Positions 1 through 6,382 of a stretch of 8,229 nucleotides of DNA are shown piece after piece. Made by a program: the position numbers and the translations under genes. Positions within the stretch are counted from its first letter, which is position 1; every line of letters begins with the position of its first letter. The notes below the pieces were generated by a model. The model saw only the letters and a list, made by a program, of their open reading frames with translations, searched no databases and was not told where the DNA came from. The stretch comes from Lentimicrobium sp. (lineage in GTDB: Bacteria; Bacteroidota; Bacteroidia; Bacteroidales; Lentimicrobiaceae). Location of the stretch: the NCBI GenBank assembly GCA_013336205.1, contig JAAXUD010000098.1, forward strand, positions 1 through 8,229, read 5' to 3'.

Positions 1-820
1 TTGGGAAATTACCGTCAGGAGTCATTTGTTCATCAACGGTATAAACAGAATTAAACCCAAACTCTTTTAATGCAGGTGGAACTATAATTCCAGTGCCATG
101 AATAGGTGTAAATACAATTTTCATATCGCGGTGCTTACTTATTAGTTCAGGCGATAATGAAAGCGATTTGAGCATTGAAAAGTAAACACTGTCAATTTCT
201 TTGCCTATAATTTGAATAAGAGTGCTGTTGCCGCTGAATTTTATTTCATCAACGTTTTTTATTTTAAATACCTCTGTTATGACATTAGTGTCATGCGGTG
301 GTACCAGTTGTCCGCCATCATTCCAGTATACCTTGTAACCATTATATTCTTTTGGGTTGTGCGAGGCTGTAATAACTATTCCTCCTTGGCATTTCAGCTG
401 TCTGACAGCAAATGATAGCTCAGGTGTAGGCCTCAGACTTTCAAACAAATAGACTTTTATTCCATTGGCGGCAAGTACTTCGGCTGCAATTCTTGAGAAA
501 AAGGGACTGTTATTTCTTGAATCGCAGGCAATGGCTACACTTATTTCTTTAAGGCCTGCAAAACTTGATTTAAGGTAATTTGCGAAACCCTGAGTAGCAG
601 TACCAACGGTATATTTATTCATACGATTGGTTCCTGTTCCCATTATTCCTCTCAAACCTCCGGTTCCAAACTCAAGATCGCGATAGAAACATTCAACAAG
701 TTCGGCGGGGTCATGATCAAGCATCTTTTTTACAGCAGCTTTGGTTTCTGCGTCATAGTTGCCGTTTAGCCATATCATGGCTTTTTCGATAATTTTGGGG
801 TCAACTTCCTGTATTGTCAT
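1..820 (-). CDS. Phosphoglucomutase/phosphomannomutase (phospho-sugar mutase), N-terminal part
   Basis: Cytoplasmic alpha-D-phosphohexomutase that interconverts hexose-6-phosphate and hexose-1-phosphate, so it can supply glucose-1-phosphate for nucleotide sugars. The gene starts at ATG 818-820 and runs off the left edge; 273 residues are visible. The motif GTGGLRGIMG is at residues 52-61. The catalytic phosphoserine motif TASHNP is at 151-156, with S153 as the expected phosphorylated serine. It is followed by NGYKVYW at 160-166. FTPIHGTG at 237-244 begins the next conserved stretch, where metal- and sugar-binding domains follow. Family members of this type in Bacteroidota are usually about 580 residues, so roughly half is missing, by window truncation and not by damage. 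Glucose versus mannose specificity cannot be decided because the sugar-binding loop lies outside. A -7-like TATATTCG (7 of 8 matches to TAnnTTTG) lies at 841-848 on the minus strand, but no matching -33 box is correctly spaced. Confidence 0.93.
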   Translation of the reverse strand, partial: MTIQEVDPKIIEKAMIWLNGNYDAETKAAVKKMLDHDPAELVECFYRDLEFGTGGLRGIMGTGTNRMNKYTVGTATQGFANYLKSSFAGLKEISVAIACDSRNNSPFFSRIAAEVLAANGIKVYLFESLRPTPELSFAVRQLKCQGGIVITASHNPKEYNGYKVYWNDGGQLVPPHDTNVITEVFKIKNVDEIKFSGNSTLIQIIGKEIDSVYFSMLKSLSLSPELISKHRDMKIVFTPIHGTGIIVPPALKEFGFNSVYTVDEQMTPDGNFP

Positions 821-892
821 GGTCTTTTCTTTTAATTATTCGAATATAGAAAATATTTAATAAACAATAATAAAACCCGGCACAACAAATTT

Positions 893-1279
893 TTAAGAGG
901 TCATTATAATTTTTCGGTACCCATCAATTATACTCAGACAGTTAAATGTTATTATTATGCCTATCCGTTTGTTTGCTGCCCTGAGTTTCGATTGCATTCC
1001 ATTGATTCTGAGCGGACTTATTTCTGTTTCAGAAATAATTTCTACGATCATTTGACCTTCTATCAACAATTCGGCTTTCAACTCATGATTGGTTTTGAGT
1101 TCTTTATAAAAAACAGGGAAAAGAACATCGCGCTTGAAAAATAAACCACGCAATCTTAGTTCATGCATAAAGCACGATCTGTAAACGGACTCATCGAGAC
1201 CGGGACCAATTATTGTAAATACTTCAGATGCAGCTTCAAAAACCTTGGTATGCAATCGATTCAATTCAGCTCTGTTCAT
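893..1279 (-). CDS. GxxExxY family protein, degenerate PD-(D/E)XK-like fold
   Basis: Small protein (128 residues, usual length for the family) of the GxxExxY group, which is related to PD-(D/E)XK nucleases and has no established role. The name-giving motif is visible as G27-L28-D29-E30-S31-V32-Y33, followed by HELRLRGL at 39-46. The expected core is altered. The usual ADLLV acidic position reads AELLI (E70). The usual VELKA reads VEIIS at 79-83, so the lysine of the E-x-K motif is isoleucine (I82). Gln96, normally retained in this family, is present. Nuclease activity is therefore doubtful. The start ATG (1277-1279) lies inside the end of rfbD with a 14-base overlap, and no Shine-Dalgarno sequence is seen, which suggests translational coupling. 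Such genes are often found among Bacteroidota polysaccharide genes (general knowledge, not tested here). Confidence 0.85.
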   Translation of the reverse strand: MNRAELNRLHTKVFEAASEVFTIIGPGLDESVYRSCFMHELRLRGLFFKRDVLFPVFYKELKTNHELKAELLIEGQMIVEIISETEISPLRINGMQSKLRAANKRIGIIITFNCLSIIDGYRKIIMTS

Positions 1280-2123
1280 TCAGCAAAGCTATGCATTTTT
1301 TCAGGCTGTCGCGCCAGTAGGGGATAGATTGTTGGGTAATGCTGGTATATTTTGACTTGTCAAATACACTGTAATAGGGGCGGGGAGATGGGAGAGGGTA
1401 ACCTGCGGTATCAGTCGGATTTACGACACATTGGATATCTGATAATTCTATTATTGCTTTTGCGAAGTCATACCAGCTACAAACGCCTTCGTTTGAAAAA
1501 TGATAGATGCCGGCTTCCGCATTTCGTATTACCATAATTAGTATTGCTTCAGCAAGGTCATGTGCCCAGGTTGGAGAACCGATCTGGTCAGCAACAACCT
1601 TCAACTGTCCCCGCTCACGGCCGGCTTTCCTGATCGTTTTTACAAAGTTTGCCCCAAAAGCTGAATATAGCCAGGATGTCCTGATAATTATTGCAGCCTT
1701 GCTGTTTTTCAGCACATTATCTTCTCCAGCGGCTTTACTTATAGCATAAGTGCCTGATGGGTTTTTAGGGTGATCTTCTCCGTAAGGTTTATAGTTCTTT
1801 CCATCAAAAACATAATCCGTTGAAACCTGCAATATTCTGGTGTTATGCTTATTTGCAATTATGGCCAGTAAGCCCGGAGCCTGTGCATTGATAAGCATGG
1901 CTTTTTCGGGTTCCTGTTCAGCTTTGTCAACGGCCGTGTACGCAGCACAGTTTATAATCCAGTCGGGGTTGAATGCAGAAAAAGTTTTTTCAACAGAAAC
2001 TTCATCTGTGATGTCAAGTTCTTCAAAATCAGTAAATAAAAATACTAATTCAATATGATGCTGCGCCAGCAATCTGAGTTCATTGCCGAGTTGGCCATTA
2101 CTGCCGGTGACAAGTATCTTCAT
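1266..2123 (-). CDS. rfbD: dTDP-4-dehydrorhamnose reductase
   Basis: Extended short-chain dehydrogenase that catalyses the last step of dTDP-L-rhamnose synthesis, the NAD(P)H reduction of dTDP-4-dehydro-L-rhamnose in the cytoplasm. The 285-residue length is normal for RmlD/RfbD. The N-terminal Rossmann motif GSNGQLG is at 7-13. The family sequence NCAAYTAVDKAE is at 58-69, STDYVFDG at 101-108, and the catalytic Y-x3-K is Y126-K130 in TYAISKAAGE. It begins 11 bases after the stop of the UDP-glucuronate decarboxylase gene and overlaps the following GxxExxY gene by 14 bases, so the three are likely co-transcribed. The partners rmlA, rmlB and rmlC are not in the window and must be elsewhere if the pathway is complete. 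A different 4-keto-sugar substrate cannot be excluded from sequence alone. Confidence 0.95.
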   Translation of the reverse strand: MKILVTGSNGQLGNELRLLAQHHIELVFLFTDFEELDITDEVSVEKTFSAFNPDWIINCAAYTAVDKAEQEPEKAMLINAQAPGLLAIIANKHNTRILQVSTDYVFDGKNYKPYGEDHPKNPSGTYAISKAAGEDNVLKNSKAAIIIRTSWLYSAFGANFVKTIRKAGRERGQLKVVADQIGSPTWAHDLAEAILIMVIRNAEAGIYHFSNEGVCSWYDFAKAIIELSDIQCVVNPTDTAGYPLPSPRPYYSVFDKSKYTSITQQSIPYWRDSLKKCIALLNEQS

Positions 2124-2134
2124 ACAGGGAATTT

Positions 2135-3070
2135 TTATTTTACGATTGTTTTAAAGTATTCTATTGTCCGGATTAAACCTTCTTCAAGTTCTATCTTCGG
2201 CTCCCAGCCAAGTTTACTTTTAGCAAGAGAAATATCCGGCTGGCGCTGCAAAGGATCGTCTGAAGGCAGCGGCTGTGTAATGATCTTTGATGAAGAACCG
2301 GTTAACCGGATTACATTTTTCGCAAGTTCAAGAATTGTAAATTCATTCGGGTTACCGACATTCACCGGACCGGTAAAATCATCACCGGTATTCATTAACC
2401 TGATCATTCCATCCAGAAGATCGGAATAATAGCAGAAACTTCTACTTTGGCTGCCATCGCCATAAACAGTGATATCTTTACCCTGAAGCGCCTGGACAAT
2501 AAAATTTGAAACAACCCTTCCGTCATTTGGATGCATTCTTGGGCCGTAGGTATTGAAAATTCTGATGATCTTTATCCGTACATTGTTTTGTTTGTGATAG
2601 TTTACAAATAAAGTTTCGGCAGCCCGTTTTCCTTCATCATAGCAGGCGCGTTCTCCAATCGGATTAACATGTCCCCAATAACTCTCTGTTTGCGGATGAA
2701 CCTGTGGATCTCCATAAACCTCACTGGTGGAAGCCTGTAGGATTTTAGCTTTTATCCGTTTTGCCAGACCAAGCATATTTACAGCCCCTAAAACCGATGT
2801 TTTGACTGTTTTAATCGGATTATACTGATAATGAACGGGGGATGCCGGACAAGCCAGATTGTATATTTCGTCAACTTCAATAAAAAAAGGCATGGTAACA
2901 TCGTGCCTGATTAACTCAAAATAAGGGTTATCCAGCAAATGAACAACATTGGTTTTTCGCCCTGTAAAATAATTGTCAAGACATACAACTTCATTTCCTT
3001 CATTCAGGAGACGCTCACAAAGGTGCGAACCCAGAAATCCTGCACCACCTGTTACCAGTATTTTTTTCAT
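2135..3070 (-). CDS. uxs: UDP-glucuronate decarboxylase (UDP-xylose synthase)
   Basis: NAD-dependent extended short-chain dehydrogenase that converts UDP-glucuronate to UDP-xylose and CO2; cytosolic. Length is 311 residues, typical for bacterial enzymes lacking the membrane anchor of animal UXS. The dinucleotide-binding motif [10 protein letters not shown] is at 8-17, and the acidic residue in [10 protein letters not shown] (D32) fits NAD preference. [12 protein letters not shown] at 71-82, TSEVYGD at 115-121 and [14 protein letters not shown] at 139-152 separate UXS from UDP-glucose 4-epimerases and dTDP-glucose dehydratases. The catalytic pair is Y144 and K148. [10 protein letters not shown] at 170-179 and [12 protein letters not shown] at 203-214 complete the signature. 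It is downstream of ugd, which makes its substrate, but an intrinsic terminator stands about 30 bases before its start. The 11-base gap to rfbD implies a shared transcript with that gene. Confidence 0.95.
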   Translation of the reverse strand: MKKILVTGGAGFLGSHLCERLLNEGNEVVCLDNYFTGRKTNVVHLLDNPYFELIRHDVTMPFFIEVDEIYNLACPASPVHYQYNPIKTVKTSVLGAVNMLGLAKRIKAKILQASTSEVYGDPQVHPQTESYWGHVNPIGERACYDEGKRAAETLFVNYHKQNNVRIKIIRIFNTYGPRMHPNDGRVVSNFIVQALQGKDITVYGDGSQSRSFCYYSDLLDGMIRLMNTGDDFTGPVNVGNPNEFTILELAKNVIRLTGSSSKIITQPLPSDDPLQRQPDISLAKSKLGWEPKIELEEGLIRTIEYFKTIVK

Positions 3071-3099
3071 TGAAGATTTGCTATTAGATTCTTATTAAT

Positions 3100-3144
3100 A
3101 AAAAACGGAATCAACTAAATATCAATATATTGTAGTTGATTCCG
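3100..3144 (-). terminator. Intrinsic terminator after ugd
   Basis: A perfect 12-base inverted repeat (arms 3106-3117 and 3133-3144, sequence CGGAATCAACTA and its complement) with a 15-base loop. In the minus-strand RNA it is followed directly by six U (3100-3105) and a further AU-rich run. It lies 18 bases downstream of the ugd stop and about 30 bases upstream of the uxs start. It therefore either ends most ugd transcripts or acts as a leaky attenuator for uxs-rfbD. On the plus strand a T-run also follows a few bases later (3150-3155), so it may work in both directions. Confidence 0.75.
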
Positions 3145-3162
3145 CATTGTTTTTTAGCATGC

Positions 3163-4488
3163 TTATGCATTGGTATTTACACCAATACAATAATACTCAA
3201 ACCCCTGGCTTTTCAGTTCCTTACGATCGTAGATATTACGCCCGTCGAAAACTACCGGGACTTTAATCAATTTTTTGATAACATTCCAGTTAGGGAATCT
3301 GAACTCAGTCCATTCGGTGAGTAACATGATCGCATCAGCATCAATTGCTGCTTCATATTGATCTTTGCTATATTCAATTCTATCTCCGATTCGTCTGTGT
3401 GTTTCTTCGGCTGCAACCGGGTCATAGGCTTTAACTTTACAACCCTGGGCGAGAAGTTTTTCAATTATAACAAGTGCAGGAGCTTCTCTCATATCATCTG
3501 TTTGTGGCTTGAATGAAAGCCCCCAGAGTGCAACAGTCAATCCCTTCACATTGCCATCGTAGTAATTCATAAACTTATTGAACAAAATTGATTTCTGATC
3601 ATCATTTACAAATTCAACGGCTTTCAATATCCGCATTGGATAGCCTACATTATCAGCAGTTTTAATGAGTGCTTTTACATCTTTTGGGAAACAGGATCCT
3701 CCGTATCCGATCCCTGGGTAAATAAACTTTGTTCCAATCCTGGAATCGCTTCCAATGCCTTTGCGAACCATATTTACATCGGCTCCTATAATTTCGCAAA
3801 GGTTAGCTATATCGTTTATAAAGCTGATTTTTGTAGCCAGCATTGCATTTGCAGCGTATTTGGTCATTTCTGCAGAAGGGACATCCATGAAAATCACCGG
3901 ATGCCCGTTTAAAGTAAATGGCTTATACAGCCTTGACATGATTTCTTCCGCTTTTGATGATTCAATTCCAACAACGATACGATCAGGTTTCATAAAGTCG
4001 TTTATTGCATCACCTTCTTTCAGGAATTCCGGATTTGATGCAACATCAAATTCAATACTGAGATTCCTTTGATTAAGTTCTTCCTGGATAGCCTGACGGA
4101 CCTTTCTGGCTGTACCAACCGGTACAGTGCTCTTGGTCACAATCATAATATGATTATTCATATGTTTACCTACAGTGCGGGCAACATCCAATACGTATTT
4201 TAAATCAGCACTTCCATCTTCATCAGGAGGTGTACCAACAGCGATAAAAATTACATCAGATTCATTTATAACACTTGATAAGTCAGTTGAAAAATGAAGT
4301 CTCCCTTTTTCAACGTTTCTGGCTATCATGCCATCCAGGCCGGGTTCATATATTGGCGAAATGCCTTTTTGTAGATTTTCAATTTTTTTGATGTCAATGT
4401 CGACACAAACAACATCAATTCCTACTTCGGCAAAACAAGTGCCAGTTACCAGGCCTACATAGCCTGTTCCAACGATTGTAATTTTCAT
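3163..4488 (-). CDS. ugd: UDP-glucose 6-dehydrogenase
   Basis: Oxidises UDP-glucose twice with NAD+ to UDP-glucuronate; cytosolic, normally a dimer or higher oligomer. Length 441 residues is standard. The N-terminal Rossmann motif GTGYVGLVTG is at 7-16, with D30/D32 at the end of the second strand. GTPPDEDGSADL is at 85-96 and TKSTVPVGTA at 118-127. K210 and N214 sit in TKYAANA. The catalytic cysteine C266 is in GYGGSCFPKD (261-270), with D270. The spacing K-N-C-D matches characterised bacterial UGDHs. The C-terminal UDP-binding domain contains LWGLSFKPQTDDMREAP. It is the first gene of the nucleotide-sugar block, has its own promoter at 4523-4553, and is followed by an intrinsic terminator, so it is at least partly uncoupled from uxs and rfbD. 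The product is the substrate of the next gene. Confidence 0.97.
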   Translation of the reverse strand: MKITIVGTGYVGLVTGTCFAEVGIDVVCVDIDIKKIENLQKGISPIYEPGLDGMIARNVEKGRLHFSTDLSSVINESDVIFIAVGTPPDEDGSADLKYVLDVARTVGKHMNNHIMIVTKSTVPVGTARKVRQAIQEELNQRNLSIEFDVASNPEFLKEGDAINDFMKPDRIVVGIESSKAEEIMSRLYKPFTLNGHPVIFMDVPSAEMTKYAANAMLATKISFINDIANLCEIIGADVNMVRKGIGSDSRIGTKFIYPGIGYGGSCFPKDVKALIKTADNVGYPMRILKAVEFVNDDQKSILFNKFMNYYDGNVKGLTVALWGLSFKPQTDDMREAPALVIIEKLLAQGCKVKAYDPVAAEETHRRIGDRIEYSKDQYEAAIDADAIMLLTEWTEFRFPNWNVIKKLIKVPVVFDGRNIYDRKELKSQGFEYYCIGVNTNA

Positions 4489-4522
4489 AAAGTCTGTTTT
4501 ACTGTTTCATTGACTTAATGAG

Positions 4523-4553
4523 CAAAAGTATTAAAATGTAACAGGAAAGACAA
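4523..4553 (-). promoter_or_regulatory. Bacteroidota-type promoter of ugd
   Basis: Read on the minus strand: TTG (4551-4553, preceded by C), a 20-base spacer, then TACTTTTG (4523-4530), a full match to the TAnnTTTG -7 box used by the primary sigma factor of Bacteroidota. It would give a leader of roughly 30 bases before the ugd ATG. It lies just after the end of the LuxR-type gene, so ugd does not need read-through from that operon. Confidence 0.7.
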
Positions 4554-4571
4554 GATTATTTTCTTATCATG

Positions 4572-5144
4572 CTAGAGTCTGGCTTCAGCTATCGTAATTA
4601 TACCGTTTAGTATTGCGTAAACGGTTAAGCCTGAGGTTGTTTTTATTTTCAGTTTCCTGATAATGTTTTTTCGGTGCGTGGAGATTGTATGAAGGCTCAG
4701 ATTTAATTTTTCTGCAATTTCCCGATTCGAAAGGCCAAGTGAGATTAGCCTGACAATCTCTATTTCACGTTTACTGATGTTTTTCAGTTGAGTTTCATCC
4801 TCCATTGATTCCTTTAGTATGAGGCTGCTTAATTTATCAGCCAATTCCTGAGGAGAAACAAACAGTGAGATTGAACTATCTGTTGAAACTGTATCCTTTG
4901 AATACTGAATCGTAACAAGTTTCTGATTGTCCTTAATTTTAATTTTATTTGGGTGCAGATTGTTGGTTATTATTTCATCTATAAAAATTATTGAACACTG
5001 TTTATATTCCTGAACTATCATGGCAGAGTCCCAGTCTGCAGCCATCTTAATCCTGGCATGTGAACTTATTTCTCTGAGTGCCTGACTTAATCCAAGCCTG
5101 ACAATATGCGAACCGGAAACAATCAGAACATTTAAATGCAGCAT
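4572..5144 (-). CDS. LuxR-type transcriptional regulator with degenerate receiver domain
   Basis: DNA-binding regulator of 190 residues. The C-terminal part (about 122-186) is a NarL/LuxR helix-turn-helix: ISKREIEIVRLISLGLSN, then REIAEKLNLSLHTISTHRKN (141-160) with the recognition helix, then IIRKLKIKTT. The N-terminal part (about 4-110) resembles a response-regulator receiver. The first strand reads NVLIVSGSHIVRLGL, so the acidic pair expected at positions 10-11 is Ser-Gly. D56 in FIDE sits at the usual phosphorylation position, but no clear conserved lysine follows, and the domain is shorter than usual. Phosphorylation control is therefore doubtful. Its ATG begins one base after the stop of the hemerythrin gene, so the two are one operon. 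No histidine kinase is nearby. Targets are unknown; autoregulation and control of the hemerythrin gene are natural guesses. Confidence 0.85.
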   Translation of the reverse strand: MLHLNVLIVSGSHIVRLGLSQALREISSHARIKMAADWDSAMIVQEYKQCSIIFIDEIITNNLHPNKIKIKDNQKLVTIQYSKDTVSTDSSISLFVSPQELADKLSSLILKESMEDETQLKNISKREIEIVRLISLGLSNREIAEKLNLSLHTISTHRKNIIRKLKIKTTSGLTVYAILNGIITIAEARL

Positions 5145-5145
5145 A

Positions 5146-5883
5146 TCAGGTCGCTTTTCTGGTGATTGTTTTTAATCTGCTTTCTAATTCTTTTACTTTA
5201 GGAACCAGCACATTGTCCTCTATCCTGGCATGGTCATGTAAATCTTTTTCCAGCCAGAATAATTCGGTAATTATTCTGTTGACTATCTCATGATTGAAAG
5301 GCTCAGGCAGATATTTTATCATTATATTCTTAAGATCAAATAACTTTTCTTCCACATTGTCATGTTCATCTTCATATGCGAGAATTGAATATGAATCAGC
5401 CATTTTGATGCTTTGAGATTTGCTGTTTAATTGCTCCTCTAATAATAAAATATATGGAAATGCCTTCTTCTCCTCCTTGTTAATATGCTCTGTCAGCTCT
5501 TTTTTGTAAGCACTGAAGAAACGTTTTACTACAACGAGGTCAGGGTTTTCGGATATTGGATCTGCACACAGATCATCGATCATCGATTCAATAAAAGGGA
5601 TTTCAACGGTAAGATAATATTCGTGCGTTTTTCTTAGATAGGAGATTAGCTGGTTAAGGTTGGATTTGTCCAGCATATTTGATGGAGAGAAATCATTGTC
5701 GAGAAATGAATTTATAATAACCAATATGAATTCAGGATCAATTTCGTGCTTATGACAAACTTCTTCAATGGTAGCATCGCCAAAACCAGGAGAAATGCCA
5801 AACCTGTATATTAGCCTTAGCAACTGAGGATTAGCTAGAATAACATCACCTAATTTCCTCTTTTTTTGATAATTGTTTATCAT
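5146..5883 (-). CDS. Hemerythrin-domain di-iron protein, YtfE/RIC/ScdA-like, lacking the N-terminal cysteine pair
   Basis: Cytosolic protein of 245 residues. Residues about 7-60 resemble the ScdA_N domain (LGDVILANPQLLRLIYRFGI), and residues about 80-235 form a four-helix hemerythrin-like bundle. The ligand set H87, H133-x3-E137, H174, H218-x3-E222 matches the spacing of the E. coli YtfE di-iron ligands. The two extra glutamates found there also seem kept (E129 four residues before H133; E173 directly before H174). Where RIC proteins have the Cys-Cys motif, this one has ISPGFGD at 30-36 with no cysteine. YtfE-type proteins are linked to nitric-oxide stress and repair of iron-sulfur centres; oxygen or NO sensing is an alternative here. 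It is the first gene of an operon with the LuxR-type regulator (one-base gap). A weak promoter candidate is at 5904-5934. Confidence 0.85.
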   Translation of the reverse strand: MINNYQKKRKLGDVILANPQLLRLIYRFGISPGFGDATIEEVCHKHEIDPEFILVIINSFLDNDFSPSNMLDKSNLNQLISYLRKTHEYYLTVEIPFIESMIDDLCADPISENPDLVVVKRFFSAYKKELTEHINKEEKKAFPYILLLEEQLNSKSQSIKMADSYSILAYEDEHDNVEEKLFDLKNIMIKYLPEPFNHEIVNRIITELFWLEKDLHDHARIEDNVLVPKVKELESRLKTITRKAT

Positions 5884-5903
5884 ATTATGTTCGTTAAATA
5901 AAG

Positions 5904-5934
5904 AAAACGTAATTGGTATTTATTTGTTTAGAAA
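5904..5934 (-). promoter_or_regulatory. Weak promoter candidate for the hemerythrin-LuxR operon
   Basis: Minus strand: TTTC (5931-5934), 19-base spacer, TACGTTTT (5904-5911). This is one mismatch in each box against TTTG / TAnnTTTG. Position would give a leader of about 15-20 bases before the ATG at 5881-5883. A weak match would suit a gene that needs an activator, but this is only inference. Confidence 0.3.
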
Positions 5935-5975
5935 AATGCTTATTTAGAAACTCTGTTTATATCCATAAGTGTATA

Positions 5976-6006
5976 ATTGATAAGACACATGATTTATATT
6001 AATTTG
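5976..6006 (+). promoter_or_regulatory. Promoter-like motif ahead of the structured element
   Basis: Plus strand: ATTG (5976-5979), 19-base spacer, TTAATTTG (5999-6006), which matches TAnnTTTG at all but one fixed position. The expected start site, about 5-7 bases after the box, is at 6011-6013, exactly where the first hairpin of the candidate RNA begins. AT-rich DNA yields such matches by chance, so confidence is limited. Confidence 0.35.
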
Positions 6007-6012
6007 ATTATT

Positions 6013-6141
6013 AGGTCGTTATAATTATAATTAAAATTATGCGACTTGTTTTATCATTGAGTGGAGTCCTGGCCTGCATTCGGGCCGGTTTACACCTCCT
6101 CCTGCCAGAATACTCAGGCAGAAAGGTGTTAAGTGATAAAA
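6013..6141 (+). ncRNA. Candidate structured RNA (hairpin plus three-way junction), unknown family
   Basis: No reading frame is visible here, but the DNA is strongly self-complementary. Hairpin A has arms 6013-6018 with 6042-6047 and 6021-6026 with 6035-6040. Then a long closing stem P1 (6049-6058 with 6132-6141, 10 pairs) encloses two hairpins. P2 is 6069-6076 with 6081-6088: 8 pairs around a CATT loop. P3 is 6092-6097 with 6124-6129 plus 6102-6106 with 6117-6121. At 6014/6046, 6057/6133, 6070/6087 and 6075/6082 the pairs are G-U if read on the plus strand but A-C mismatches on the minus strand, which argues for a plus-strand RNA. The inner part is GC-rich in an AT-rich gap. I do not recognise a known riboswitch, 6S, SRP or tmRNA core. 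A mobile or repeated palindromic element (REP/MITE-like) is the main alternative. Confidence 0.4.
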
Positions 6142-6168
6142 ATACGGAGCATTGGATTAGAAAAGTGC

Positions 6169-6200
6169 AAAAAAAAAGCCTGACAAAAATGACAGGCTTT
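6169..6200 (-). terminator. Intrinsic terminator of tRNA-Lys
   Basis: Eight-base stem AAAGCCTG (6175-6182) with CAGGCTTT (6193-6200), 10-base loop, followed in the minus-strand RNA by a run of nine U, three of which can pair in the stem (6169-6177). It begins three bases after the tRNA 3' end. On the plus strand only a short T-run follows the stem, so it could at most weakly stop transcription coming from the structured element. Confidence 0.85.
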
Positions 6201-6203
6201 CTG

Positions 6204-6276
6204 TGATCCCGCTGGGATTCGAACCCAGGACCCCATCCTTAAAAGGGATGTGCTCTACCTACTGAGCTACGGAATC
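6204..6276 (-). tRNA. trnK: tRNA-Lys (anticodon UUU)
   Basis: A 73-base cloverleaf. The acceptor stem GATTCCG pairs with CGGGATC (one G-U) and the discriminator is A at 6204. The D arm contains TAGCTCAGTAGG, and the anticodon stem CATCC/GGATG encloses loop CTTTTAA with anticodon TTT. The T arm contains GGTTCGAATCC. The terminal CCA is not encoded (the next bases read CAG) and must be added afterwards. The gene stands alone with its own promoter (6289-6319) and terminator (6169-6200). No repeat of its 3' end, which would mark an integrated element, is seen elsewhere in the window. Confidence 0.97.
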
Positions 6277-6288
6277 GATTAAGGACTG

Positions 6289-6319
6289 CAAAAGTACAGC
6301 TTTATTCTTCACATCCAAA
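6289..6319 (-). promoter_or_regulatory. Strong Bacteroidota-type promoter of tRNA-Lys
   Basis: Minus strand: TTTG (6316-6319), 19-base spacer, TACTTTTG (6289-6296). Both boxes are full matches at ideal spacing. The -7 box ends 12 bases before the mature tRNA 5' end, giving a short leader for RNase P to remove. Confidence 0.85.
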
Positions 6320-6382
6320 TTTTTCGTTCTAAAATGTTTGCTAAAAATGAGATTTGGAATGCATTATATTGATATTCAATAG

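Noticed and set aside
212..415. Open frame on the plus strand
   Set aside because: Antisense to the phosphohexomutase coding sequence, whose protein shows clear family motifs; composition of the shadow protein is not gene-like.
1352..2429. Several plus-strand open frames over rfbD and uxs
   Set aside because: All lie antisense to well-supported enzymes and show no domain or plausible start context.
3136..4072. Plus-strand and alternative minus-strand frames over ugd
   Set aside because: Shadows of ugd, which has all catalytic motifs in its own frame.
5968..5990. GTGT...ACAC and TTGAT-like half sites as a CRP/FNR-type operator
   Set aside because: Only one half matches well and the spacing does not give a proper palindrome.
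6049..6141. Hammerhead-type ribozyme or known riboswitch in the three-way junction
   Set aside because: The hammerhead core CTGANGA is absent on both strands (only CTGAGTA on the minus strand), and no conserved core of the riboswitches I know is visible.
6204..6276. tRNA-Lys as attachment site of an integrated element
   Set aside because: No integrase gene and no direct repeat of the tRNA 3' end in the window.
6368..6380. Small hairpin ATTGA-TAT-TCAAT after the cupin gene as a terminator
   Set aside because: Only five AT-rich pairs and no U-run on the minus strand.
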